The position numbers were made by a program, and so were the translations under genes. The notes under the pieces were generated by a model that saw only the letters and a program-made list of their open reading frames with translations, did not search any database and had not been told where the DNA came from. A stretch of 5,122 nucleotides of DNA from Erysipelothrix sp. (lineage in GTDB: Bacteria > Bacillota_I > Bacilli_A > Erysipelotrichales > Erysipelotrichaceae), in NCBI GenBank assembly GCA_012520695.1, contig JAAYNU010000137.1, forward strand, positions 1 through 5,122, written 5' to 3'. Position 1 is the first letter of the stretch, and the number at the start of each line of letters is the position of its first letter. Below are positions 1-5,122 of the stretch, piece after piece.

Positions 1-190
1 AAATGAAAAAGACAAGGAAAAGGGCATGGAGGCTCTTGTTCGTGCGAAAGGTACTCTACGAAGCGAAATCTCGAAAGTACTTTCATTGCGTCGAACACCA
101 GAACTCATTATCAAACTTGATGAGTCCTTGGAATACGGAAACAAAATTGAAACGATTCTAAGTCAAATTAAAGACGAAGACAAAGAGTAA
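1..190 (+). CDS. rbfA: Ribosome-binding factor A, C-terminal part (5' truncated)
   Basis: RbfA is a small KH-fold protein that binds the 30S subunit and helps late maturation of 16S rRNA, including its 5' end; it is cytoplasmic and linked to cold adaptation. The gene enters from the left edge, reading from base 2, and leaves 62 codons before TAA at 188-190. The visible part carries the family's C-terminal signature: an AKGTLRSEISKVLSLRRTPEL segment, matching the usual G-x-x-R-x-E-[IL]-x-K-x-L-x-L-R-x-x-P-E-L pattern, then IIKLDESLEYGNKIETIL, matching the conserved D-x-S-[IL]-x-Y-G-x-[RK]-I pattern. RbfA proteins are usually about 115-120 residues, so roughly half is missing. Its position just before truB fits the common nusA-infB-rbfA-truB order, but here a terminator follows directly. 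Identification is firm despite truncation. Confidence 0.9.
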   Translation, partial: NEKDKEKGMEALVRAKGTLRSEISKVLSLRRTPELIIKLDESLEYGNKIETILSQIKDEDKE

Positions 191-195
191 TTGAT

Positions 196-227
196 AAACG
201 TTGAATCATACAGATTCAGCGTTTTTT
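196..227 (+). terminator. Intrinsic terminator after rbfA
   Basis: A near-perfect inverted repeat begins 5 bases after the rbfA stop. AACGTTGAATC at 197-207 pairs with GATTCAGCGTT at 213-223 with one G-U wobble, around a five-base loop ATACA at 208-212. An A-T pair, 196 with 224, extends it to 12 pairs. A run of six T covers 222-227. Stem, short loop and T tract are all in the right order for a Rho-independent terminator on the + strand. It would end the upstream rbfA transcript and separate it from truB. Confidence 0.88.
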
Positions 228-266
228 CTACTGAAATGGCAGGTATCAATAAGCGCCAATAAAGTG

Positions 267-272
267 TATACT
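267..272 (+). promoter_or_regulatory. Candidate -10 box for the truB-ribF run
   Basis: TATACT lies 24 bases upstream of the truB ATG and 40 bases after the terminator T tract, where a new promoter would be expected. At the ideal 17-base spacing the -35 region reads TATCAA (244-249), a poor match to TTGACA, and there is no TG extension. The call therefore rests on the -10 match plus the need for a promoter downstream of a strong terminator. It would imply a leader of about 17 bases. Confidence 0.45.
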
Positions 273-295
273 AAAAGCATAGAAATGAGGATTTT

Positions 296-1129
296 ATGGA
301 CGGTATTCTTTGTGTATATAAACCGCAAAACATGACATCATTTGATGTCGTTGCGCGCGTAAGACGAATTTTAAATGCGAAAGTGGGACACGCAGGAACA
401 CTGGACCCAATGGCAACCGGTATTTTAGTCCTTGCCATCAATAAAGCAACTAAAGCATTAAATTATATTGGAACAGAACAAAAAACATACATCGCAAAAC
501 TCCAACTGGGTACACATACCCATACAGGAGATATTTGGGGTGATGTGATTGACACTCAAAGTGTCCCGGAATTAACGGAAGATCAAGTTAAAGAGGTACT
601 TAGAACATTCCTTGGCACCATGACACAGCGCGTACCCAAAGTATCTGCTAAGAAAATAGACGGTCGTCGATCGTATGACTATGTTCTAAAGGGTGATGAG
701 GTGGAACAACTCTTCACTGAAGTTAGTATTTCTAATATTGAGTTGATTTCATTTAACTCTGGTGTCATCGAATTCGGCGCCACCGTATCAAACGGAACAT
801 ATATTCGAACGCTGTGTGAGGACATTGCCGAGAAACTTGGAACCATCGGAACGATGTCATCATTAGAACGTACTGTAGTTGGTATCTATACTTTATCCGA
901 TGCCATTAAATTGGAAGATGTAAGTATGGAAACACCTCTTGATGATGTCAAAAGCTCTATTGTATTGCCTAAAATTGTGGATGAATCACTTTCTGTGCTT
1001 ATTTCACATGGGAAAAGAATTGAACTGGATACACAGCACGATCGTGTATTGCTTGATGGTGGCGACTATTACGCCGTTTATGAACGTGAACTTGGGTCTC
1101 GTTTTAAGTCTGTAAGGGGGCTCTGGTAA
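296..1129 (+). CDS. truB: tRNA pseudouridine(55) synthase TruB
   Basis: TruB converts uridine 55 in the T-loop of most elongator tRNAs to pseudouridine in the cytoplasm and also acts as a tRNA folding chaperone. The 277-residue protein has the family's features in order: N-terminal DGILCVYKP (YKP motif, 8-10), then GHAGTLDPMATG at 31-42 with the catalytic aspartate D37, a conserved-position tyrosine Y65 in TYIAKLQLG, the SAKKIDGRRSYDY stretch near 117-129, and GTYIRTLCED at 167-176, which carries the active-site Tyr169 and Arg171. The last ~60 residues correspond to the bacterial PUA-like RNA-binding tail. Two family positions look altered: the usual TDT reads THT (75-77), and the PPxYSA segment reads VPKVSA (113-118); neither is catalytic. 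ATG 296 has GAGG at 287-290, five bases upstream. The stop shares base 1129 with the ribF ATG, so translation is probably coupled. Confidence 0.97.
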   Translation: MDGILCVYKPQNMTSFDVVARVRRILNAKVGHAGTLDPMATGILVLAINKATKALNYIGTEQKTYIAKLQLGTHTHTGDIWGDVIDTQSVPELTEDQVKEVLRTFLGTMTQRVPKVSAKKIDGRRSYDYVLKGDEVEQLFTEVSISNIELISFNSGVIEFGATVSNGTYIRTLCEDIAEKLGTIGTMSSLERTVVGIYTLSDAIKLEDVSMETPLDDVKSSIVLPKIVDESLSVLISHGKRIELDTQHDRVLLDGGDYYAVYERELGSRFKSVRGLW

Positions 1130-2067
1130 TGAAACAATTATTATTAAAAGACTTTATGGCACTGGATTTATATAAGCATCGCCTAAGTGCGTGCATTGGT
1201 TTTTTTGATGGCCTTCATTTAGGACACCAAGCGTTAATTAATGAAACCATTCGTATTGCGGAGGAAACAGGTACTGAGTCATGTCTAATCACATTCTCAC
1301 CCGATCCTTGGACTGTTCTTAATAATAAATCTCACGTAAACCATATTACACCGGTTAAAGATAAAGTTCGCATAGCAGAAAGCTTGGGACTGGATCATTA
1401 CATTACAATTAATTTTACGAAAGAAACGTCGCAACTATCACCACAAGAATTCATTGAGAAAATTTTGGTTCGCTTGAATGTTGAGAATCTTGTATGTGGT
1501 AAAGACTTTAGATTCGGCCATAAGGGCGCAGGCACAGTTGATTTCTTAGAAAAGAAAGCATCGTATTTCTTTAAAACTCACGTTGTAGAGATTGATAAGA
1601 TGAACGCTGTAAAGGTTGGAACGACTCAAATCGTTCAATCCATCCTTAAGGGTGATATGGAAGCAGCGAACACGATGTTGGGGCGTCAGTATGCTGTTCA
1701 TGGTTTCGTGGTTCACGGAGCCAAAGAGGGACGTAAGATTGGATTTCCAACGGCGAACCTTGAAGTGGTTGATGAATATGTAATTCCTGAAGGGGGAATC
1801 TATGCTGGGTTTATATGGATTGATGGTGTTCGTTATCAATCAGCTGTAAACATTGGCTATAATCCAACTTTCAATACCAATGACTATGTCACGATTGAAT
1901 CTCACATCCTTGATTTTGATCAGGATATCTACGGTAAGAATGTGAAACAAACCTTTGTGAAGCGTTTAAGACCGGAACTGAAATTCGATTCAATTGACGC
2001 ATTGGTGGAGCAAATGACAAAAGATGTGCAAGAGGCACGCACAATACTGAGTGCCCTGGAGGACTAA
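1129..2067 (+). CDS. ribF: Bifunctional riboflavin kinase/FMN adenylyltransferase RibF
   Basis: RibF phosphorylates riboflavin to FMN with its C-terminal domain and adenylates FMN to FAD with its N-terminal nucleotidyltransferase domain. The 312 residues match the usual length. N-terminal domain: GFFDGLHLGH at 24-33 gives the HxGH nucleotide-binding motif (His30, His33), followed by TFSPDP (55-60) and VCGKDFRFGHKGAG (122-135). Kinase domain: GRKIGFPTANL (201-211) with the PTAN motif, NIGYNPTF (241-248), and IESHILDF, in which Glu257 is at the catalytic position; LDFDQDIYGK follows. All kinase landmarks are intact. The adenylyltransferase motif normally read as ISSTxIR is VGTTQIV at 163-169, so its arginine is missing. 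FMN-forming activity looks safe; FAD-forming activity is likely but less certain. AAGGGGG at 1114-1120 is an excellent ribosome binding site eight bases before ATG, within the end of truB. Confidence 0.95.
   Translation: MKQLLLKDFMALDLYKHRLSACIGFFDGLHLGHQALINETIRIAEETGTESCLITFSPDPWTVLNNKSHVNHITPVKDKVRIAESLGLDHYITINFTKETSQLSPQEFIEKILVRLNVENLVCGKDFRFGHKGAGTVDFLEKKASYFFKTHVVEIDKMNAVKVGTTQIVQSILKGDMEAANTMLGRQYAVHGFVVHGAKEGRKIGFPTANLEVVDEYVIPEGGIYAGFIWIDGVRYQSAVNIGYNPTFNTNDYVTIESHILDFDQDIYGKNVKQTFVKRLRPELKFDSIDALVEQMTKDVQEARTILSALED
2058..2063 (+). promoter_or_regulatory. Ribosome binding site that fixes the MgtC-like start
   Basis: GGAGGA inside the last codons of ribF lies five bases before ATG 2069. 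A GTG at 2051 opens the same frame six codons earlier but would place this site inside the coding region, with no comparable purine run upstream. The ATG is therefore the better start. Confidence 0.8.
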
Positions 2068-2068
2068 A

Positions 2069-2761
2069 ATGACTATTAATGATATTATTATTCGTTTAGG
2101 ACTGTCTTTATTGGTTTCAATGATCATCGGGTATGAACGAGAAGTTAATCAGTCCAATGCTGGAATTAAAACACATGCGATTGTGGGTGTATCTGCTACG
2201 ATCATTGCTTTAATTCAAGCACAAATTGTACAGGATTCGATTGCTCTTGGTTTAGCCCACCCCGATATCTTGGGGGTTGTGAGAAGTGATCCTGCGCGAT
2301 TGATTGCGCAAGTTGTTTCGGGAATTGGTTTCCTTGGAGCGGGTACGATTGTCGTAACTAAACGGAATATTTCAGGTCTTACAACTGCTGCGTCTATTTG
2401 GTCAACGGCAGCTCTTGGAATCGCTTTAGGAATGGGTTTCTTAGAAATTGCGCTTGTTGGATTTTCCGCAATTTTCTTAATCCTACAGATCTTAAAACGC
2501 ATTGTTCGTATCTATACGCTACAAAAAGTAATCATTAAGCACTTAGGGGACGATCAATCGCTGGAATTCATTCTTTCGACCTTTAAGTTGTTGAAGTTAG
2601 ATGTTAAGATATTAAAGTATGATATTGAGTTTTACCATGAACAAAGAATTGTTTCGCATCTGTTTGAAGTTGATTCAAAGGATGATGTCTTCTTTACTGA
2701 CTTGGTAGCTTATCTCAGTGAAAACCCAATGATCGTATCCATTCAATCTACGAATATTTAG
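2069..2761 (+). CDS. MgtC/SapB-family inner-membrane protein
   Basis: This 230-residue protein belongs to the MgtC/SapB family. The family's signature blocks are in order: a first hydrophobic helix (about 5-21) ending in GYERE (21-25), AGIKTHAIVGV (31-41), a second helix (about 37-54), DPARLIAQVVSGIGFLGAGTI (74-94), GLTTAASIW (103-111), then a hydrophobic stretch to about residue 142. Around five membrane segments are expected. The polar last ~80 residues resemble the cytoplasmic C-terminal domain of longer MgtC proteins, but I cannot confirm that fold. In Salmonella and Mycobacterium, MgtC supports growth at low Mg2+ and survival in macrophages, and Salmonella MgtC acts on the F-type ATPase; many family members have no defined role, so none is assigned. 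The gene begins one base after ribF and seems co-transcribed with it. I saw no magnesium-sensing leader; the gap is a single base. Confidence 0.92.
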   Translation: MTINDIIIRLGLSLLVSMIIGYEREVNQSNAGIKTHAIVGVSATIIALIQAQIVQDSIALGLAHPDILGVVRSDPARLIAQVVSGIGFLGAGTIVVTKRNISGLTTAASIWSTAALGIALGMGFLEIALVGFSAIFLILQILKRIVRIYTLQKVIIKHLGDDQSLEFILSTFKLLKLDVKILKYDIEFYHEQRIVSHLFEVDSKDDVFFTDLVAYLSENPMIVSIQSTNI

Positions 2762-2764
2762 TAT

Positions 2765-2770
2765 AAGGAG
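2765..2770 (+). promoter_or_regulatory. Ribosome binding site that fixes the orphan gene start
   Basis: AAGGAG sits eight bases before ATG 2779. An in-frame TTG at 2773 is only two bases away from it, too close for initiation, so ATG 2779 is chosen. Confidence 0.8.
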
Positions 2771-2778
2771 TATTGTCT

Positions 2779-3231
2779 ATGCTATCAAAAAGATCAGTAG
2801 TAACGAATTTAAAAAACAGTCTTCAGTCTTTTCTTAAAGAGGAGATGACGGAGTTCAAGGGTTTGTATCCGCAAATTAGTTTTTCTAATCTTGCGTTTTG
2901 CTATGACGCTACGGAATGTGTTTTCTCATTTTCCTGCAATACGGCCTTTGATCGTAATAAAGCGGTTTTGATTTATAAGACTGTGGATGCGGATTTTGTG
3001 AGAAAGAATCCGAAACATTGGCGCTACCAAGATGTTTCGCTTTTGGATCTGATTGATGAGGAGCATTTCAATGCTTACTTTGGTGAAAACGTTGATGATT
3101 TTTATAATATAATCGTGAGTGAACTGGTGAAGTTTATGAATTCTCATGTGTTTAAATCACTTCGAAAAGACCCTGAATTTAAAGCGTCTTTTGTGGTACT
3201 GGATCCCTTCGAATCGATTGCTCTAAACTAG
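2779..3231 (+). CDS. Hypothetical protein, 150 residues, unrecognised
   Basis: I do not recognise this protein. It is probably real: the frame is open for 150 codons, it has a good ribosome binding site, and it lies 17 bases after the MgtC-like gene on the same strand. It has no signal peptide and no membrane segment, so a soluble cytoplasmic protein is likely. The first ~28 residues look helical and amphipathic with mixed charge. A stretch of alternating hydrophobic residues follows (about 33-69), with three cysteines at even spacing (41, 47, 53), too far apart for a simple CxxC metal site. An aromatic, basic patch FVRKNPKHWRY spans 73-83. The C-terminal half is acidic and probably helical, then hydrophobic near FVVLDPF. 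Its place behind the MgtC-like gene could mean a shared task, but that is only inference. Confidence 0.75.
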   Translation: MLSKRSVVTNLKNSLQSFLKEEMTEFKGLYPQISFSNLAFCYDATECVFSFSCNTAFDRNKAVLIYKTVDADFVRKNPKHWRYQDVSLLDLIDEEHFNAYFGENVDDFYNIIVSELVKFMNSHVFKSLRKDPEFKASFVVLDPFESIALN

Positions 3232-3258
3232 CGTAATCAGGATCCCATTTTAAGTACT
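3195..3258 (+). repeat. Nested imperfect inverted repeat across the orphan gene stop
   Basis: GTACT (3196-3200) and GGATCC (3201-3206) recur in inverted order as GGATCC (3240-3245) and AGTAC (3253-3257). Because GGATCC is self-complementary, its two copies can pair. Inside them, GATTGCT (3216-3222) can pair with AGC (3230-3232) plus AATC (3235-3238) across a two-base bulge. Other bulges are 7 and 9 bases. The structure surrounds the TAG stop at 3229-3231 and lies just upstream of the next promoter. It has no T tract attached directly, so it is not a standard terminator. Confidence 0.4.
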
Positions 3259-3286
3259 CAAATTGCTTTAGTTTCGATTTTTTTTC

Positions 3287-3295
3287 TGTTATAAT
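3287..3295 (+). promoter_or_regulatory. Extended -10 promoter for the asp23-nusB-xseA run
   Basis: TGTTATAAT combines a consensus -10 hexamer (3290-3295) with the TG extension (3287-3288). At 17-base spacing the -35 region is TTTAGT (3267-3272), matching TTGACA at three of six positions; the TG extension would compensate for that. Eight T at 3278-3285 fill the spacer. Transcription would begin near 3302, leaving a leader of only about 14 bases before the Asp23-family ATG. Confidence 0.75.
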
Positions 3296-3304
3296 GATGT
3301 TAGT

Positions 3305-3310
3305 AGGTGA
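3305..3310 (+). promoter_or_regulatory. Ribosome binding site that fixes the Asp23-family start
   Basis: AGGTGA lies five bases before ATG 3316. The in-frame GTG at 3307 is inside this site and only a few bases from the predicted transcription start, so it is unlikely to initiate. Confidence 0.65.
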
Positions 3311-3315
3311 TAAAT

Positions 3316-3645
3316 ATGTCAAACGAATATGTACTCATTCAAGCTCAAGGCGATGGTCTTGGCCAAATAGCAGTATCAAATAATGTAATTAATCATATTG
3401 TGATGATTACAGTTAATGAATCAAAATATGTCTTTTTTGATGATGGGAACGTTAAGAAATCCTTATCGATCAAGAATACAGGAACTTCATTACTCGTTGA
3501 TTTAAAGGTTCGTGTTCAATATGGAAAAGATGTTGACCGTGTCTGTAAAAAACTACAGGAAGAATTACAAAGAAGCATCGAATTGATGGTTGATTACAAA
3601 TCAACAGAAGTCAATTTGAATGTGGTAGGATTTAAATTTAACTAG
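3316..3645 (+). CDS. Asp23/Gls24-family protein (YqhY-like)
   Basis: This 109-residue soluble protein matches the Asp23/Gls24 (DUF322) family. It opens with GLGQIAVSNNVINHIV (about 14-29), matching the usual G-x-I-x-[IV]-S-x-x-V-I start, continues through LLVDLKVRVQYGKDVDRVCKKLQEEL, matching the conserved V-x-[VI]-x-V-x-Y-G-x-x-[IV] strand-helix, and ends in STEVNLNVVGFKF, matching the family's V-N-[VI]-x-V-x-G-[VI] strand. Members include staphylococcal Asp23, involved in alkaline and cell-envelope stress, and Bacillus subtilis YqhY, linked to acetyl-CoA carboxylase. Its position directly before nusB is that of yqhY, so YqhY is the closer functional model. The accB-accC genes that precede yqhY in Bacillus are absent here, and the gene has its own promoter. 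Its exact role is undefined. Confidence 0.85.
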   Translation: MSNEYVLIQAQGDGLGQIAVSNNVINHIVMITVNESKYVFFDDGNVKKSLSIKNTGTSLLVDLKVRVQYGKDVDRVCKKLQEELQRSIELMVDYKSTEVNLNVVGFKFN

Positions 3646-3666
3646 AAGCAGATGACTGCTTCTTTT
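3644..3666 (+). terminator. Hairpin with short T tract between Asp23-family gene and nusB
   Basis: AGAAGCAG (3644-3651) pairs perfectly with CTGCTTCT (3656-3663) around a four-base loop ATGA, starting within the stop codon of the Asp23-family gene. Only four T follow (3663-3666), then AGTG. The stem is strong but the T tract short, so partial termination or an mRNA-stabilising 3' end is more likely than a full stop. No good new promoter is seen before nusB, so read-through seems necessary for nusB and xseA. Confidence 0.6.
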
Positions 3667-3687
3667 AGTGTGGAGGATTAGAAATAT

Positions 3688-4086
3688 ATGTCTCGATATA
3701 GTGAACGACAAAATGCAATGAGTGCTGTGTATATCCATTTGTTAATTGACCAACCCATGGATGTGATAATTGAAGATAATAAATTTGTGTCAAATGTAGG
3801 GGATTTTATCCAATTTTTCGACCTTGGGGAAGAAATGTTGGAAGTCGTTTATCGAATCGAAGATCGTTTGGATACGTATGTTCGAGCAATGGATCAACTT
3901 TTAACTGGGTGGCGTTTTAACCGCCTTGGTTTTCTTGAACAAGCAATCTTACTTGTAGCATGTGCTGAACTTGAATTAGGGTACCAGGACCGTGTAATCG
4001 TTGTTAACGAAGCCATCCGTCTATCAAAAGAGTACTGTGATTCAGAATCATTTAAATTGATCAATGGAGTGTTGGATGCACTATGA
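3688..4086 (+). CDS. nusB: Transcription antitermination factor NusB
   Basis: NusB is a small all-helical protein that binds boxA RNA together with ribosomal protein S10 (NusE) and helps RNA polymerase read through rRNA operons. At 132 residues it is near the usual 130-150. It starts with the typical basic segment SRYSERQNAMSAVYIHLL (R-x-x-A-x-x-x-[LV]-Y pattern, positions 3-19), then has an acidic mid-region, TGWRFNRLGFLEQAILLVACAELEL (the W-x-x-x-R-[LI] and I-L-x-x-A-x-x-E-L block) and the diagnostic tail VNEAIRLSKEYCDSESFKLINGVLDAL, matching [IV]-N-E-A-[VI]-x-[LI]-[AS]-K-x-[YF] and [IV]-N-G-[VI]-L-D. GGAGGA at 3672-3677 serves ATG 3688, ten bases away. The TGA stop overlaps the xseA start in ATGA, pointing to coupled translation. 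Confidence 0.95.
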   Translation: MSRYSERQNAMSAVYIHLLIDQPMDVIIEDNKFVSNVGDFIQFFDLGEEMLEVVYRIEDRLDTYVRAMDQLLTGWRFNRLGFLEQAILLVACAELELGYQDRVIVVNEAIRLSKEYCDSESFKLINGVLDAL

Positions 4087-5122
4087 GCCAAACCATTTTA
4101 AGTGTAGCTGAATTTGTCCGCGCCTTAAAATCTTTGGTTGTTGGCCATCGCGCGTTTCAAAACGTGGCTTTGGTGGGGGAAATATCTAATTTTAATGCGC
4201 ACCATAGTGGGCATTTTTATTTTAGCCTCAAAGACAAAGATGCGCGCATTTCATGTGTCATGTTCAGAAGTAAATCAAGCGCCGTTCTCTTTAAACCTAA
4301 GAACGGCGATAAAGTCGTCATCATGGGTTATGTTGATGTCTTTGAATCAGCAGGAACTATTCAAATATACGTTGAGCGTATGAATCTTGATGGGCTTGGT
4401 GATTTACACATTCAATATGAGAAACTTAAGAAGCTCTATTTGGATAAGGGTTATTTTGATGCATCTCACAAAAAGGTGCTTCCACAATATCCTCGAAGGA
4501 TTGGAGTTATCACAGGTGCGGACTCAGCGGCGTATGCCGATATTAGTAGGACACTGAAAGAACGCTGGCCCATGGCCCAACAAGTGGATCTTTTAGCTTA
4601 TGTTCAAGGTGAAAAGGCAGTAGAGTCTCTTGTGAGTCGCATTCATGAAGCACAAACTCTAAACCTTGATGCAATCATACTTGCTCGAGGAGGCGGTTCT
4701 ATTGAAGACCTATGGGCATTCAATGAGGAACGGGTCATTGAAGCCGTGTTTAATTCTTCGACTGTCATCGTCAGTGGGGTGGGGCATGAATCCGATACCA
4801 CTCTTGTGGACTTTGTATCGGATTATCGTGCAGCAACACCAACCGCAGCTGCTGTTTCACTAACACCTGATGTTAAGGATGTATTGTTGTCCTTAAGAAA
4901 TTATAAGAATTCTTATTACATTGCACTCAGGAATAAAATTCGTACACTTGATTCAATATATCAAAAGGCAGTCAGTGACTCACATCTCAGTGACCCCTTA
5001 AGATACTTGGAACTGATGTCACAACAACTCGATTACCAACAAGCGCGCATCAGTGCGCAATTGAAACGATTTGATCAATCACGAACGTATCTGAATGCAT
5101 ATAAGGATCAATTGTCATTCAC
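4083..5122 (+). CDS. xseA: Exodeoxyribonuclease VII large subunit XseA (3' truncated)
   Basis: XseA is the catalytic subunit of exonuclease VII, which with several XseB subunits degrades single-stranded DNA in both directions into acid-soluble oligonucleotides during repair. The frame is open from ATG 4083 to the window edge, 346 codons of a usual 400-450. An N-terminal OB-fold spans about residues 5-100 and contains VGEISNFNAHHSGHFYFSLKD (31-51). The catalytic domain follows: RRIGVITGADSAAYADI, LARGGGSIEDLWAFNEE with RGGGS at 202-206, and VSGVGHESDTTLVDF with His235 and Asp238, then RAATPTAAA. From about 265 onward the sequence is charged and helical, the start of the coiled-coil stalk that binds XseB. 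The C-terminus lies outside. The start overlaps nusB by four bases; only weak GGAG (4066-4069) and GGA (4074-4076) lie upstream, consistent with translational coupling. xseB would be expected next. Confidence 0.95.
   Translation, partial: MSQTILSVAEFVRALKSLVVGHRAFQNVALVGEISNFNAHHSGHFYFSLKDKDARISCVMFRSKSSAVLFKPKNGDKVVIMGYVDVFESAGTIQIYVERMNLDGLGDLHIQYEKLKKLYLDKGYFDASHKKVLPQYPRRIGVITGADSAAYADISRTLKERWPMAQQVDLLAYVQGEKAVESLVSRIHEAQTLNLDAIILARGGGSIEDLWAFNEERVIEAVFNSSTVIVSGVGHESDTTLVDFVSDYRAATPTAAAVSLTPDVKDVLLSLRNYKNSYYIALRNKIRTLDSIYQKAVSDSHLSDPLRYLELMSQQLDYQQARISAQLKRFDQSRTYLNAYKDQLSF

Noticed and set aside
1546..1839. Open frame on the - strand within ribF
   Set aside because: It lies wholly inside a gene with full family motifs, has no ribosome binding site, and its translation resembles nothing; it is a shadow of ribF.
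2215..2502. Open frame on the - strand within the MgtC-like gene
   Set aside because: It is antisense to the most conserved part of the MgtC signature, and its composition is that of a reverse reading of a membrane protein gene.
3098..3113. TATAAT-like run inside the orphan gene
   Set aside because: It encodes ordinary Phe-Tyr-Asn-Ile-Ile codons in AT-rich DNA, has no suitably spaced -35 element, and no gene start follows nearby.
3260..3285. Possible terminator AAATTG / CGATTT plus T8 before the Asp23-family gene
   Set aside because: The stem is six weak pairs including a G-U, with a nine-base loop; the T run also lies in the spacer of a good promoter. It is not convincing alone, though it might act with the upstream inverted repeat.
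4138..4863. Two + strand open frames (4138-4383 and 4666-4863)
   Set aside because: Both are in another frame of xseA, whose own frame is open from 4083 to the window end with every family motif in place.
1..5122. Mobile element, phage, CRISPR or defence system
   Set aside because: No transposase, integrase, terminal repeats, regularly spaced repeats or effector domains were seen; the genes are compact, co-directional core genes.

Overview
The window reads as a piece of chromosomal core genome from an AT-rich, Gram-positive-type (Bacillota) bacterium. The protein flavour and gene order suggest the Erysipelotrichia, with an Erysipelothrix-like organism as the best guess. That assignment is inferred from overall resemblance and was not tested by a search. 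Genes start at ATG behind purine-rich ribosome binding sites. TGA ends nusB and tryptophan is written TGG, so the standard bacterial code applies and a Mycoplasma-type code does not. All genes are on the + strand and tightly packed, and no gap exceeds about 110 bases.

Layout: (1) The 3' end of rbfA (ribosome maturation) ends at base 190 and is followed at once by a strong intrinsic terminator. (2) A short promoter region leads into a four-gene run: truB (tRNA pseudouridine-55 synthase), ribF (riboflavin kinase/FAD synthetase), an MgtC/SapB-type membrane protein and an unrecognised 150-residue protein. Spacings here are -1, +1 and +17 bases, so they look like one transcript. (3) An extended -10 promoter starts a second run: an Asp23/Gls24-family gene, nusB (antitermination factor) and xseA (exonuclease VII large subunit), which is cut off by the window end. 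A hairpin lies between the Asp23 gene and nusB, and nusB overlaps xseA by four bases.

Both runs are rearranged versions of well-known Bacillota clusters: nusA-infB-rbfA-truB-ribF, and yqhY-nusB-folD-xseA-xseB. They serve translation, RNA modification, flavin cofactor supply, rRNA transcription and DNA repair. The less routine content is the MgtC-like gene plus the orphan gene behind ribF, a RibF whose adenylyltransferase domain has lost the arginine of its conserved SSTxxR-type motif, and a nested inverted repeat between the two transcription units. I saw no mobile element, CRISPR array, RNA gene or clear sign of a new defence system.
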